A DNA stretch of 64,000 nt from Bolinopsis microptera. Taxonomy: Eukaryota > Ctenophora > Tentaculata > Lobata > Bolinopsidae. Under the pieces are notes generated by a model. The model was not told the DNA's origin, made no database searches, and saw nothing but the letters and a program-made list of their open reading frames with translations. Where the stretch lies: contig NC_087078.1 in assembly GCF_026151205.1 (NCBI RefSeq), positions 8,140,675 to 8,204,674 of the forward strand. The letters run 5' to 3'. Made by a program: the position numbers and the translations under genes. Every line of letters begins with the position of its first letter. Position 1 is the first letter of the stretch. This document shows positions 51,126 through 61,986 of this stretch, in pieces.

Positions 51126-53133
51126 ATGCAAGACCCGAAGCTAAGTACAATGGACCACCTCTCTACGAAAAGCTCGGTATTTCATCCTACTCAGCTGGGA
51201 GCAGGGGGTCAGCAGGAGATATTCAGGCACATGAAGCGACACTATGACAGATTGGGCCGGGTTACCGCTGCCACTGATTCTTCGCCTCCTAAATCTTATA
51301 AAACCTCTACTTTGGGTATAAATTATTGTCAACTGTTGTCTGGATGGAAAAGTGCTAGATTTTACAGCACCTGGTTAATTTCTATAGCTATTGTAATCGA
51401 TATTAACACATTTAATCTACTAATTATATAAGGACTGAATCAGTTATGTATTTATAACTAACATCATGTTAGTTATTTAACTAACATCACAGTCTCAACT
51501 TTTTAATAATTAAACTTTTTCAGCTCGGGATAGGGAGAAAAAGCATCACGTGGTAGATACCTTCAAACTTCCAGTTACTTCAAAGTTTATTGAGGTAAAA
51601 TTGTATAAAACATAGATTGGATTTTAAGTAATAGTGCTTTCCCATAGATTGGATTAAGATGTTTTCATTATATTGACTTGATTAATTAATGGGATGATAA
51701 ATGATGGAGTATTTAGCTGTTTATTAGTCTCATGATTGAAATACTGATAGTTGGATAATATCGTTGTCTCTTCCAACCGGATATTATCCAACTATTAGTA
51801 AGTAATGGGATGTTAAATGCAATTAATTCGAGAATTTCCAAAAGTCGGTCGCGAAAAATGACAAAAATATCTCCACGTCTAAAAACTAGCACTTTTCTCA
51901 GGAGCACATCCAGAGACAGAGTCAGCACAGTGAAATGATATCGTTACAGACCAAAGACTCAGACATTCAAAGTATCTTAAGACATGTTCCGGAACTAAGG
52001 AAGAATATTAAGTTCAAATCAAGTAAGAGGTATTTCGCTGTCTAAGGTTTATGAATATAATGCAAAAGCTAATTTGATATTTGTTTGCTAACAACTTTGG
52101 ACGAGCATCTAATTTTCTTGAGCCGTTTTAAAATAAAAAGAAGATTTTCAACTGTGAAATAATACACAATATTACAGAATCAGAAACTAGTCTTGGAACA
52201 AATGAATTGGAAGTCATGGCAGATGGTAAACCAGAAAAAGAAGAAGTTATTCCAAAAAAAGAAAAGGAAATTCTTCCAAGAGAAGACAAAGAAGTTGTTC
52301 TAAGAGAAGAGATTCCTTTGACCAGCCGCAGTCTCAAAACACCTCTCACTCCAAGAACACCCCTCCGCAACTCTGAGTATAGAAGCAACATTGTTGGAAC
52401 CACTGAACAGTACGTTAACTTAATCAAATAACCTTGATTTTCATAATTGCAAACAAAAGTGTCAAAAACTGAAATTAATTCTCGGGAGCCGTTCTACATT
52501 CTCTGACATTGTCAATTGCTAATTGAAGTCTAACCCTGTCAACTTCCACAGTGACATGGAGATGAAGTATTTGACATTTGTATCAGATATAACGAGAGAA
52601 ATCTTGACTTCCTCCATCTCGAGTGACAGGTAATTATTGTTAATAAATTCACATATTATGGTAATGTTCGGGCGATGATTTACGTTGCGTCACCACATAA
52701 ACATGATAAATATAATCCTTTATATTACCACATATCAATCCTTTATTTTAAACTGTCCACTGTCCAGTGCAGTACCTGTTATCACAAATAATATTTATCC
52801 CCGTGTTTTGTAATACTGGTTACAGTTGCAGTGGTACTGGCGCGGCGCCACTCGCCAGTACCACTGCCAGTGGCGCCACCACAAATCTGAAATCACTGAG
52901 TCGAGTAGATCTAATATTCTAAATCTGAGCAATAATTAGGGCCCGGATAATTACCAGAACAGTAATTAATAAATATTAGTGATAATTAGTAATTATTAAA
53001 TCTTAAATTTAATTACAGAGCGTTAAACATGTTGTTTGAGAGACATCTGAACCTGAATAAGGGGAACCTCAACGAGTCTATCATGAGAATGCGAGTAGAG
53101 GAACTGAAAATAAAGCTCGCCATAAAGTCCTGA
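51126..53133 (+). CDS. SPATA7: SPATA7 homologue (ciliary transition-zone protein), 6 exons
   Basis: SPATA7 acts at the ciliary transition zone (photoreceptor connecting cilium in vertebrates). Exons: 51126-51315, 51524-51594, 51902-52022, 52178-52409, 52552-52629 and 53019-53133, all phase-consistent (1,0,1,2,2), TGA at 53131-53133. About 268 aa, shorter than vertebrate SPATA7 (roughly 600). The two conserved blocks are present: the N-terminal GHLSTKS-type block (DHLSTKSSVF followed by MKRHYDRLGRVTAATD, residues about 9-45) and the C-terminal block (MKYLTFVSDITREIL, then ALNMLFERHLNLNKGNLNE). The middle is Lys/Glu-rich with TPLTPRTPL and is poorly conserved. The start could also be the ATG at 51150; the ATG at 51027 is in frame but less likely. 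Confidence 0.85.
51747..51795. repeat. Hairpin in SPATA7 intron 2
   Basis: ATAGTTGGATAATATC (51747-51762) pairs exactly with 51780-51795 across a 17-base loop. It looks like a small foldback; no ORF or target-site duplication was seen. Confidence 0.75.
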
Positions 53134-53142
53134 CAGTGTTAT

Positions 53143-53148
53143 AATAAA
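53143..53148 (+). promoter_or_regulatory. SPATA7 poly(A) signal
   Basis: AATAAA ten bases after the TGA stop at 53131-53133, followed by GT-rich sequence (TGTGTACAGTGT) about 10 bases later. It implies a very short 3' UTR. Confidence 0.6.
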
Positions 53149-55071
53149 GAACATGTGTACAGTGTAAAATATGTATAAAGATTGTTTTTTAGTGCCCTTT
53201 AACCACATTTATCTCTATTTTTAATGTATTGTGAACACTCCTAACATTTATTTGACTGTCTTAGTGTCTAGACGGGTTTATTAACGACCGGTTAAAATAT
53301 GGTTCGGGAAAAATATGGCGAAATTGCTCAAAACCCACCACATTTTCCCGGTCGCCATTTTACCGGTGTCCAACCTTTCAATTTTAGATTCAAAAATTTT
53401 GTCTCAGATGTAAATTTCCTTATTAGAGATATAAGCAAGTTTAGAAATTTTCGCTTTGCTAAAACTTGTGAAACAAGTCGAATTATCAATAATTGTTGAA
53501 AGTAGACAGAAATAATGACTCTTGGTTAATCAAACTAGATGGAAAATAATTTTTAACATTTGAAGCGTAGCCGTAACAACCAGATCGATATTAAGATAAA
53601 GGGAGAGCTGTTTAGTCTTCCAATAAGTTGTAATCATCTTCGTTATCTTCATCTGGATCATCCATTTCATCAGTTTTAATTAATTCAAGTTTTAATTTAA
53701 CTGTTACTTTTACTTTGAGCCCTATTTCATTATGTAGAGATAGTCAATACCTAAGAAATTAAAAATTGGCCTATTTAAATCAAATTTGACAATATAAGGA
53801 CAATATAAGGATATATGACAAGAATTGGGCAAAAAGGTGAATTTTTTGCAATTTTAGCCAAATGAAGTCGAAAAACCTACAACAAGTGTCCCAATAGTCT
53901 TCTTTAGTGAATATAAGACAACGATTAAAATATGAGCACCCATACCCCTTGGGAACCCTAAAAGCTGAGTAGGCGGGTTTATTAACGACCGGTGAAAATG
54001 TGGTTCGGGAAAAATATGGCGAAATTACCCTAAACCCACCACTTTATCCCGGTCATAATAATCCCGAGTAAGGTAAATACATTTCCTTATATCATGTAAT
54101 CACTTGTCTTAATGTAACCAGATTTTGCAGCTGTTTTTCTATATTACATGCATGTGAGTGTTACTAAGTGTTTTGTGTGTTTTTATCCGATAAAGATATT
54201 TGAAAGTTTGAGTCTGCCATTGAGTGGCGTATATCATATTTCTATAATCTATAACATATAAGCATATTATGTAAATAGTGTATGTAGATAGTGTACAGTA
54301 TCAAATGTGTTTATTAGTAGCATTTTATGTTCATTTAGAATCTTTATTCTTATTATATAAGTGTTTATAATTATAAGTGCTTATAATCATCTATATTTAT
54401 TTATATTTTCAATTTATGTTGATATATTAGCGACGTCACACAGTTTGGCATCTTAGCAAAAAGTTTAGGCTATTTTTCTATACTGTGTTAATTAAACTGT
54501 CAGAATTGTATAATAATGTTATCAGCTCGCCATTACATTGGTTTCGGATTTGTGTGTATTGTATATTTTATCAGTTAGTGGCATTGTGTGGATTGTGGGT
54601 TGATCATTACTTTATCTTGGTAAATATTAACCAATTTTGTTTCAGTCAATGGTGCAGACCATGCTAGGAAATATAAGCTTGCCTTTACAAATTGCTTCTG
54701 AAAATGCTGATTACCAATGTCATGTTATCAAAGTGATTCCAGATTTTAAGTTTGAATCCTTATCAGGGTTATCAGTACATATAATTTCGACACCTTAATG
54801 GTCTTGTAAAGTACGATTATCATTCAACTATACTTTATTTTACACGCCTCTTGTTTCATTTCTAAGCGTTCATTGAAATTTGTCCAATTTTTTAATTTTT
54901 CAAACTTCTTAACATTCAATATCTATCTCTTAAATTTTGACTTGTGAAGACTTATCAAGATTCATTTATTCGTTTCTATCCATTTCTATTCTATTCTATC
55001 CCTGCAATTAATCATTAAGACCCCACTCTTTTCTAGCGATCTGTAGTGTGGTACAGTGCACTTAGTGCAGC
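53149..55071. other. SPATA7-CKS1 intergenic spacer
   Basis: About 1.9 kb AT-rich DNA; apart from the direct repeats at 53273-53353/53974-54054 nothing recognisable. The last 200 bp before the CKS1 ATG should hold its promoter; no clear TATA box was seen near the start. Confidence 0.5.
53273..54054. repeat. Pair of 81-bp direct repeats 620 bp apart
   Basis: 53273-53353 and 53974-54054 both run from CGGGTTTATTAACGACCGGT to CCCGGTC with about ten substitutions, in the same orientation. They lie in the SPATA7-CKS1 spacer. The sequence between has no ORF. They may be two copies of a short dispersed repeat or the ends of one element; no target-site duplication was recognised. Confidence 0.75.
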
Positions 55072-55962
55072 ATGTCAGTACACGAAATGAACTACTCCGA
55101 GAAGTATTCTGATACCAAGTTTGAGTACCGTCACGTAACCATTCCCAAAGACCTGGTCAGTTATTCATCTTAACGTTATTCATCTTAACGTTATTCATCT
55201 TAACGTTATTCATATTAACGTTATTCATCTTTACGTTATTCATATTAACGTTATTCATCTTTACGTTATTCATATTAACGTTATTCATCTTTACGTTATT
55301 CATCTTAACGTTATTCATCTTAACGTTATTCATCTTAACGTTATTCATCTTAACGTTATTCATCTTAACGTTATTCATCTTAACGTTATTCATATTAACG
55401 TTATTCATCTTTACGTTATTCATATTAACGTTATTCATCTTTACGTTATTCATCTTAACGTTATTCATCTTAACGTTATTCATCTTAACGTTATTCATCT
55501 TAACGTTATTCATCTTAACGTTATTCATCTTAACGTTATTCATCTTAACGTTATTCATCTTAACGTTATTCATCTTAACGAGGATTTTATTTAAAATGTT
55601 CATTGTTCAGTTAGATTTTAGATACAGGCTTTTTACAAAATTTTCCCTCTTCAAAACGATAAGTCCAAACAAAGCTCTAAAAACAAAATTATAGTTGTCA
55701 CCCATAATATTACTTTTGATTACCATAACGTTTAAATGTTTCTAAACACGTGACCCCGCCCCACTAACCACGTGACCCCGCCCCACTAACCACGTGACCG
55801 GCCCAGGTGAAGCGTATGCCGAAGCGTCTAATGACAGAAGACGAGTGGAGGAGACTCGGAGTGCAGCAGAGTAGAGGCTGGGAACACTACATGATCCACA
55901 GTCCGGAACCACAAATACTCTGCTTCCGACGCAACCTCAACTACACCCAACAGAATCAATGA
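55072..55962 (+). CDS. CKS1: Cyclin-dependent kinase regulatory subunit CKS1 (2 exons)
   Basis: Small adaptor that binds CDK1/2 and phosphorylated substrates and, in animals, helps SKP2 recognise p27-type inhibitors. Exons 55072-55155 and 55807-55962 join in phase 0 to give 79 aa, the same length as human CKS1B. Visible family signatures: [19 protein letters not shown] at the N-terminus, then [23 protein letters not shown] and ILCFRR, which form the anion-binding and CDK-binding surfaces. The hinge that governs strand exchange is HSPEPQ here rather than the usual HxPEPH. The intron holds a 15-bp minisatellite of about 420 bp and a triple GC-box/E-box repeat. Poly(A) signal candidate at 56325-56330. 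Confidence 0.95.
55160..55580 (+). repeat. 15-bp minisatellite in the CKS1 intron
   Basis: About 28 copies of TTATTCATCTTAACG starting five bases or so after the exon 1 donor. Copies vary at two positions: CATCTTAACG, CATATTAACG and CATCTTTACG. The variants alternate in two blocks (55208-55300 and 55388-55450), suggesting duplication of multi-unit blocks. The antisense open frame (Met-Asn-Asn-Val-Lys repeats) is an artefact. Confidence 0.95.
55747..55806 (+). repeat. 22-bp tandem repeat with E-box and GC-box before CKS1 exon 2
   Basis: Two full units and a partial third, each CACGTGACC followed by CCGCCCCACTAAC, at 55747, 55769 and 55791. The last runs into the CKS1 exon 2 acceptor (cccAG at 55805-55806). 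Each unit combines a CACGTG E-box with a CCGCCCC GC-box (Sp/KLF type), unusual inside an intron. Confidence 0.85.
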
Positions 55963-56763
55963 ACACGTGCCATGTGAGATGGACGGTGCTGGAATGTATG
56001 CATTCCACGCATGGAACTCTAATTTATATATGTTATCTATTAAATAGTTCATGATAGGTATTTCATTCCGGTGCGAGACAACTCATTTTTTACTAAATCT
56101 ATTTTATTAGATGTGACAATCTTTTTTAATCGTAGTTTCACCCACTAACGCCGTTTTTTAGCGTGTCAGCCAATTTTTAGGTTGAGTATCACCAATCTTT
56201 TTGAATTGATACCGTTCTAATTATTAGAACCCACATTGCTGTTTTACACCCAGTACATTGCTGTTTTTTATTAGGAAAAACTTTTTACACCCAGTACATC
56301 ATGATATATTTTTAATTGGTCGCCAATAAACGTGGTTTTGGAAGTTTGTTATTATTGAAAAAGGTTGTAGTAACTTGATGAACTGACATGATATATCTGT
56401 ACAGTCTATGTCATCTTTTTCTTCGTCTATTACAAAACGGAAGTTTAGATCATTGGTGAGATATTCCGATGATCACGTTTCCGACAAAATAGCCCACTTG
56501 TGGTTATGAAAATGTTTGAGAAATTGTTATCAAATCTAGAAACTACGCAAAACGGAATGTAACCAAAATTTATTATCTGGGACAGATTATTTAGTTGAAT
56601 CTTCTCCGACAGCACATCTTTCATTGTCAGGTTTATGAAAAAATTCATAAATTCGCACTTTATCCGATTGCAGATGTCTCAATAACTCAATTACTAAATA
56701 TAACTCAATTACTAAATAAATAAATAACTCATTTGCACTCTGCTAGGTCCCTTATGTGGTGCA
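55963..56763. other. CKS1 3' UTR and eIF5B promoter region
   Basis: About 800 bp. It has AATAAA at 56325-56330 for CKS1 and an AT-rich stretch with TAACTCAATTACTAAATA repeats (56690-56720) before the eIF5B start. Otherwise nothing recognisable. Confidence 0.5.
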
Positions 56764-59700
56764 ATGGGGAAAAACAAGCGAAACAAGCGGCAAGACCTGG
56801 ACTTGGACCAGTCGTGAGTATTTAGTTTTAATACCCCCCCCCCCCCCCCCCCCCTAATTTAGAGACTAGAGAGCCAAACCTTTTACAAGCTTGCTTTAAG
56901 GAAGTAAGAAAGGGAGCTTAAAAACCTGCTTCATTATCAACTTAAATATACAAAATTTTAGCTTTATATTATAATGCATCATGAGATTGCCATGTCTGTT
57001 AGTCTGTGCAAATGTATCTAACCTTTTAAATGTAGAACCGTTACTACAATATTAACGGTTTCAGAGATGAAGAGGTCGAACCAGTAGTCCCTGTACCCGC
57101 TGGTAAACCCAAGAAGAAAAAGGGAGGTAAAGCTGCTCCACGGTTCGCACTTCTTGAATCTGAGGAGGATAATGAGAAGAGCGGGTCCGAGGCGGAGGAG
57201 GAGGTGACTCCGGCTCCAGCAGCTAAACCAGCCGGGAGGAAGAAGAAAGTACAGAACGCTTTTGCTTTGCTAGGAGACGTCAGTGATGATAGTAGTGATA
57301 GTGATGTTAAAGGTGAGTTCTGAACATGTGTGAGAGCCCCTCAGGCTCTCAAATGTATTTAATCCTCTTTTATATTTCGCTGACTTCTCAATTTCCTACT
57401 TTGTGATATTCTGTGTAAATTTGTTTCTGATTCTAATTAGTTAGTAATTGCCATCTAATGACTAATTGTGTTCCCTCAGACGTGTCTGAGAAGATGGACG
57501 AACTAGCAGTATCAGGACCGGTGGAGGCAGCAGTAGTGGACCCTTTTGCTGAGGGCAGCGAGGAGGAGACTAAGGCGAAGAAGAAGAAACCCCAGCCAAC
57601 TCCTGCACCTGCAGGTACGGACTGTTTTCTTTTGTATTAATTCATTTTTTGCCTGTTCGTGTGAAACATTTATCTGTGTTCATATTCTTTAAACAGGGTT
57701 GTCAAGAACAGGTAACGTGCAACAAAAGCTTATCTTATAAAGCAGCATTTTAGCGGGTGGGTAACCTGTTTCAAATCCGTTGGTTTACCACAGGTAAAAC
57801 TGTGTTAAACTCTGTTGTTGCTAATTGGTATAATATGCCATTATTTATCGTGAACCGTTCAGGAAACGAACCTGGGACCGTAAAAACAAAAGCCCAGAAA
57901 GCAGCCGAGAAAAAAGAGAAGGAAAAGAAAAAGAAAGAACAAAATAAGGTACAAATTATTTATTAGTTGAGTTATCAGTCGATTAATTAAGTACTTTGAT
58001 AGCTTGTCATCTATGTTTATCTTCATATCATATGATATAATAACGTTGATGAAATGATAAATTAATCGAATCTTCTCAGGCCAAGAAGAGTAAAGAAAAT
58101 GACGAGTTCGCTGCTGCGCTGGCAGAAGCAGGAGTAATCATGGCAGAAGATTATCCAGAGGAAAAAAAGGTATGGAATCAGCTTTATTATAGTCGGTGGA
58201 AAACTTGTTAATCAGTTGTTCTAAAGTTTAGATTCAATCAGCAGGAAACGATTAGCTACGTGCAACTTATACCATTCCCTTTTTCACGCCTAACTTCTCT
58301 CTTTTCAGTCTAAAAAGAAGAAAAAGAAGAAAGCAGCAGCCGCAACGGAAGAAATAGCTCCTGAAGAAGAAGGAACATCAGCATCTGTAGCTGAGACCCC
58401 CAAAGCGGAAGTAGCTCCAGTCGAGGTGGTACCTGCTCAACCTGCAGTTGAGGAGACCAAGCCTGAAGAGACAAAACCAAATGAGGAGCAGGCTGAAGAG
58501 AAGAAATCTGAGGGAGAGGAAGGAGAGGAGGCGGAGGAGGGGGAGGAAACTGGTTTGTTATATTACCTCCTCGTTCATTATTTCGCATATTTTGTACTTT
58601 AGTTTCGTGGAGTAGTTGTTTCCTTGCCTTCCCTAAGCAAATTTATAAATAATTGGTAATAAATCTTTACAGGGGCAAAGAAAAAGAAGAAAAAGAAGAA
58701 GAAGAAGGGAGCAGCCGCAGAAGTAGAAAAGAAACCAACTGCTCATGCTCGACGACTTAAAGAGCATCTTGACATGATGAAGGCTCAAGAGGTAAAATCC
58801 GTTTACTTGATAATGGTGTCCATCACTGTTACATCATTACCAAATCTGGCATAAAATTAGTCATATGAAATCATCTACACATTTTCCCTGCACCTCTGTA
58901 CTGACACAGTGAAATATGCACCAATCTCGACAATTTTATGTGACTGAAATTCTAACAGGAAGAACAAAAACGTCAAGAAGAAGAAGCAGATAAAGAAGCT
59001 GATAGGTTAGAAGAGGAGAGACTTGAGAAGATAAGACTCGAGGAAGAAAGAAAACAGCGGAGAAAAGAGAAAGAAAAGGAACGCAAGGTGAGGCTGGTTT
59101 AATTTGAAGATAAGAGAAGCTTTACCATGGTGTCATATAATGGGATTTAATACTGTGGGTACTTTGGACCATGGCATTATAAGCATTGAAAGATCATATC
59201 TGATACCTAAGTGAACAAAGGTTCGTTTTTTTAGGAGAGAAGAAAGAAGGAAGGAACATGGCTGACGAAAGCTGAGCGAGAGAAGCGAGACAAAGCTCAA
59301 GCTGCTCTAGAAGTTATGAAACAGCAGGGCATTATCGTAAGTTTCTTATAATTACTTCATAATGACCTTCCTAGTCCCCACTCCCTAGTCCCTAGTTTTC
59401 AGTTTTTCAGATAAAAATAATTAGCTCTTTATACTCACTTTGTATAAGTTAAAATATGCCACCTACCAAGGTCCCTCTTAAAACCAACCTAAGATCTGTA
59501 TACATTTATTTAATGTGGCATTTTTTCCGTTAAATTTTGATATCGGTAGAGTTAATCTAATTGTATGTCACATTTAAGCTGAGTGGAATGCCATCATCAT
59601 AATTACTCTATCGTGAAGCAAGTAATACAACTTTCGTTCAAAATAAGCAAAACACTAAAACAGGTAGCATAGAATAGACAACCTGCTTGAAATGCAGATT

Positions 59701-61945
59701 CCCTCTTAAAACGGTGACTTTTAATCTGATTGACTTATAATTATGTTATATACATTGCATCAAGATCTATAATGTGTCCATGCAGTAATTTTTCAAATAC
59801 TAAGGTACCGGGTCAAGAAATAGCAGCACAAAATGACGGTAAACCAGCTGGTAAAGTGAGATACGGGAACAGGCAGCGAAAAAAGAAGTCTCAGCAACAG
59901 GTAACTCTTGTAAGTTAACCGTTCGGACATTTAAGTCTCGAAATATTCTGGCATATTCATATTGTTGAGCTCTTCGTGATAAAAGAGGCGTCTTAGTGTA
60001 ATTTCGGTCCATGGTAATTTGGAATAAATGGAACACGCGGAGGTGTAATGAATATTTAAAGTTTCTGCTGAATGCAGTTTAAATTTAGCGCGAAACGCGC
60101 GCGCACATGATAAGCACATTTGAATATTGCATCACTTACTCACAACTGGCCCTTAGAGGTGTGCCAGCTACACTTAACATGTTAAGATGACTTATTACCT
60201 TCGAGGTTTGGACCATGGATCTCCATCGGGAATGTGTCACCAATTTGAACATTACATCCCTGTGTCCCCTGCGACCCCTATTTTGTACCTTAGGCTGAAC
60301 CAAGTAAAGGGGTGCTATAAAGTCAGAGAGTGGGATAATTTACAATGCGGTGACACTTATTGCTCAACCAAAAGTCTGACTACCAAAGTTCGAGAGGAGG
60401 TATCAGGAAGTGTTTGTGGGTTTCGTGAAATTGAGATTGGGTAGTTGAAGATTCCAAGATCCTGTCTAGTCCAAAATCAGAATTAAAGCTTCCAAAAAGT
60501 TTTTGGCTCAATGCAGATGATATGTTGAAGATTACCGGACTCAGAGACTGTCAAGAAAATATTCTGCGTAGTATTCAATTCTTCTCAGGCGAAATTGAAG
60601 CCCTACACAAGGACTGAAATTATCTAAAATTTAAGTCATAAAGGTGCAATTCAAAATTTAGGCGTTGAATAAATTAAGACGTTTAACAGCCCAAAACTCG
60701 TCGGACAAAAGTCGTGTTACCCCTCAAACTATGGGCTCGTCCAGAATGTTTCTATGCTTTTTGGTGTTCTACGCCTATCCCATATATTTTAAAACAGCAA
60801 AATAAACAGAGGAAAGGCAACAAATAAATTCTACTTGTTTTGGCTGCAAAACAGGCAGAGTCTCGCTTTGTCTCAATCTCCTGGCACGGTTGCAGTTCCA
60901 TGAAACTATTGAGACAGGTGAACTGGTAGGAGGTGGCGCTGTTGTGCTCCCTAGCCTCGTATCCGGGATTGCAAGCTACAGTAATGTTACTTCCGGGTAG
61001 GAAGAATGGAGCCGATGTTTTTGTCCATATCGTTGCGTTTTCTATCTTCATATCTTTGTCACATGGTCCTTTGTACTGTTCAAGGGTGTCAAATATCAGG
61101 TCTTGTAGAAACTTTATGATGTTACCACCTTTTCCCAAATCGAAGGACCAATACTTGTAGGTGGTATCCGGTGGCGTAGTCCATTTTGTTATCATCTCAA
61201 GGTATTGGTAGACGACGTTTGTGCAGTTAACTAGTACAGCGACAACTTCAGAGCCAGATATTAAGACGTGTATGCACTGTTCTGATTCTATATGCTTGAT
61301 TCTGACATGAACAGAGTCCTTCCATCGCACCATCCAAAGTGATGTTTTGAGGCATGCTCCCCATTCTAGAGCGTTCTTTTCACTTACTCCTAAACATTTC
61401 CCCGTACTTCCTTTCTTTATCAGTACATTTAGATGTACTGGGTGTTTCCCCTTTCCTTCCGAGCCTGTCTCAATACTCTCAATTATCAGTCCTCGATAGT
61501 TCAGCAATCTTTTTACAGCCATGATGCAGCTGGAATTCCCAAGAGCGCGAGCGGGGATTTTGTCTTTAGATAGAGCCACAGGAGTATCCACCATGGAGCA
61601 CAGCAGAGTTTGGGAGTTGTAGGCTAAGAAGTTGCAGTCGTCAGAATACTGGCAGTACTCTTCGCACTGCTGCAAGGAACCAGCAGGAAAATGGTTCTTC
61701 GGAGATTCATCACAGCACTCCATCTCCCTCGTCTGATAGCATGAGTCCATCTGAGCTTCAAAAAATTCGTTCTCTGAGGTGGTGTTAGTGCTGGAATTTG
61801 CTAAACCACGCTGTGCCACATTTCCAACAATCAGGAGGAGGAGAAATTGCAGGGATTGATATCTTCTCATTTTCCTTGTGTGTGAAGATAGTTAACAGAG
61901 AGAATAGAGATTAGAGGATCACTTCTTAATTCACGGACTAGTTAA

Positions 61946-61986
<41 letters not shown>

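Noticed and set aside
55157-55603. 148-codon Met-Asn-Asn-Val-Lys repeat frame on the minus strand
   Set aside because: Antisense reading of the 15-bp minisatellite in the CKS1 intron.
60187-60444. 85-codon ORF in eIF5B intron 10
   Set aside because: Cys-containing but no signal peptide, domain or splice support; could be a decayed fragment.
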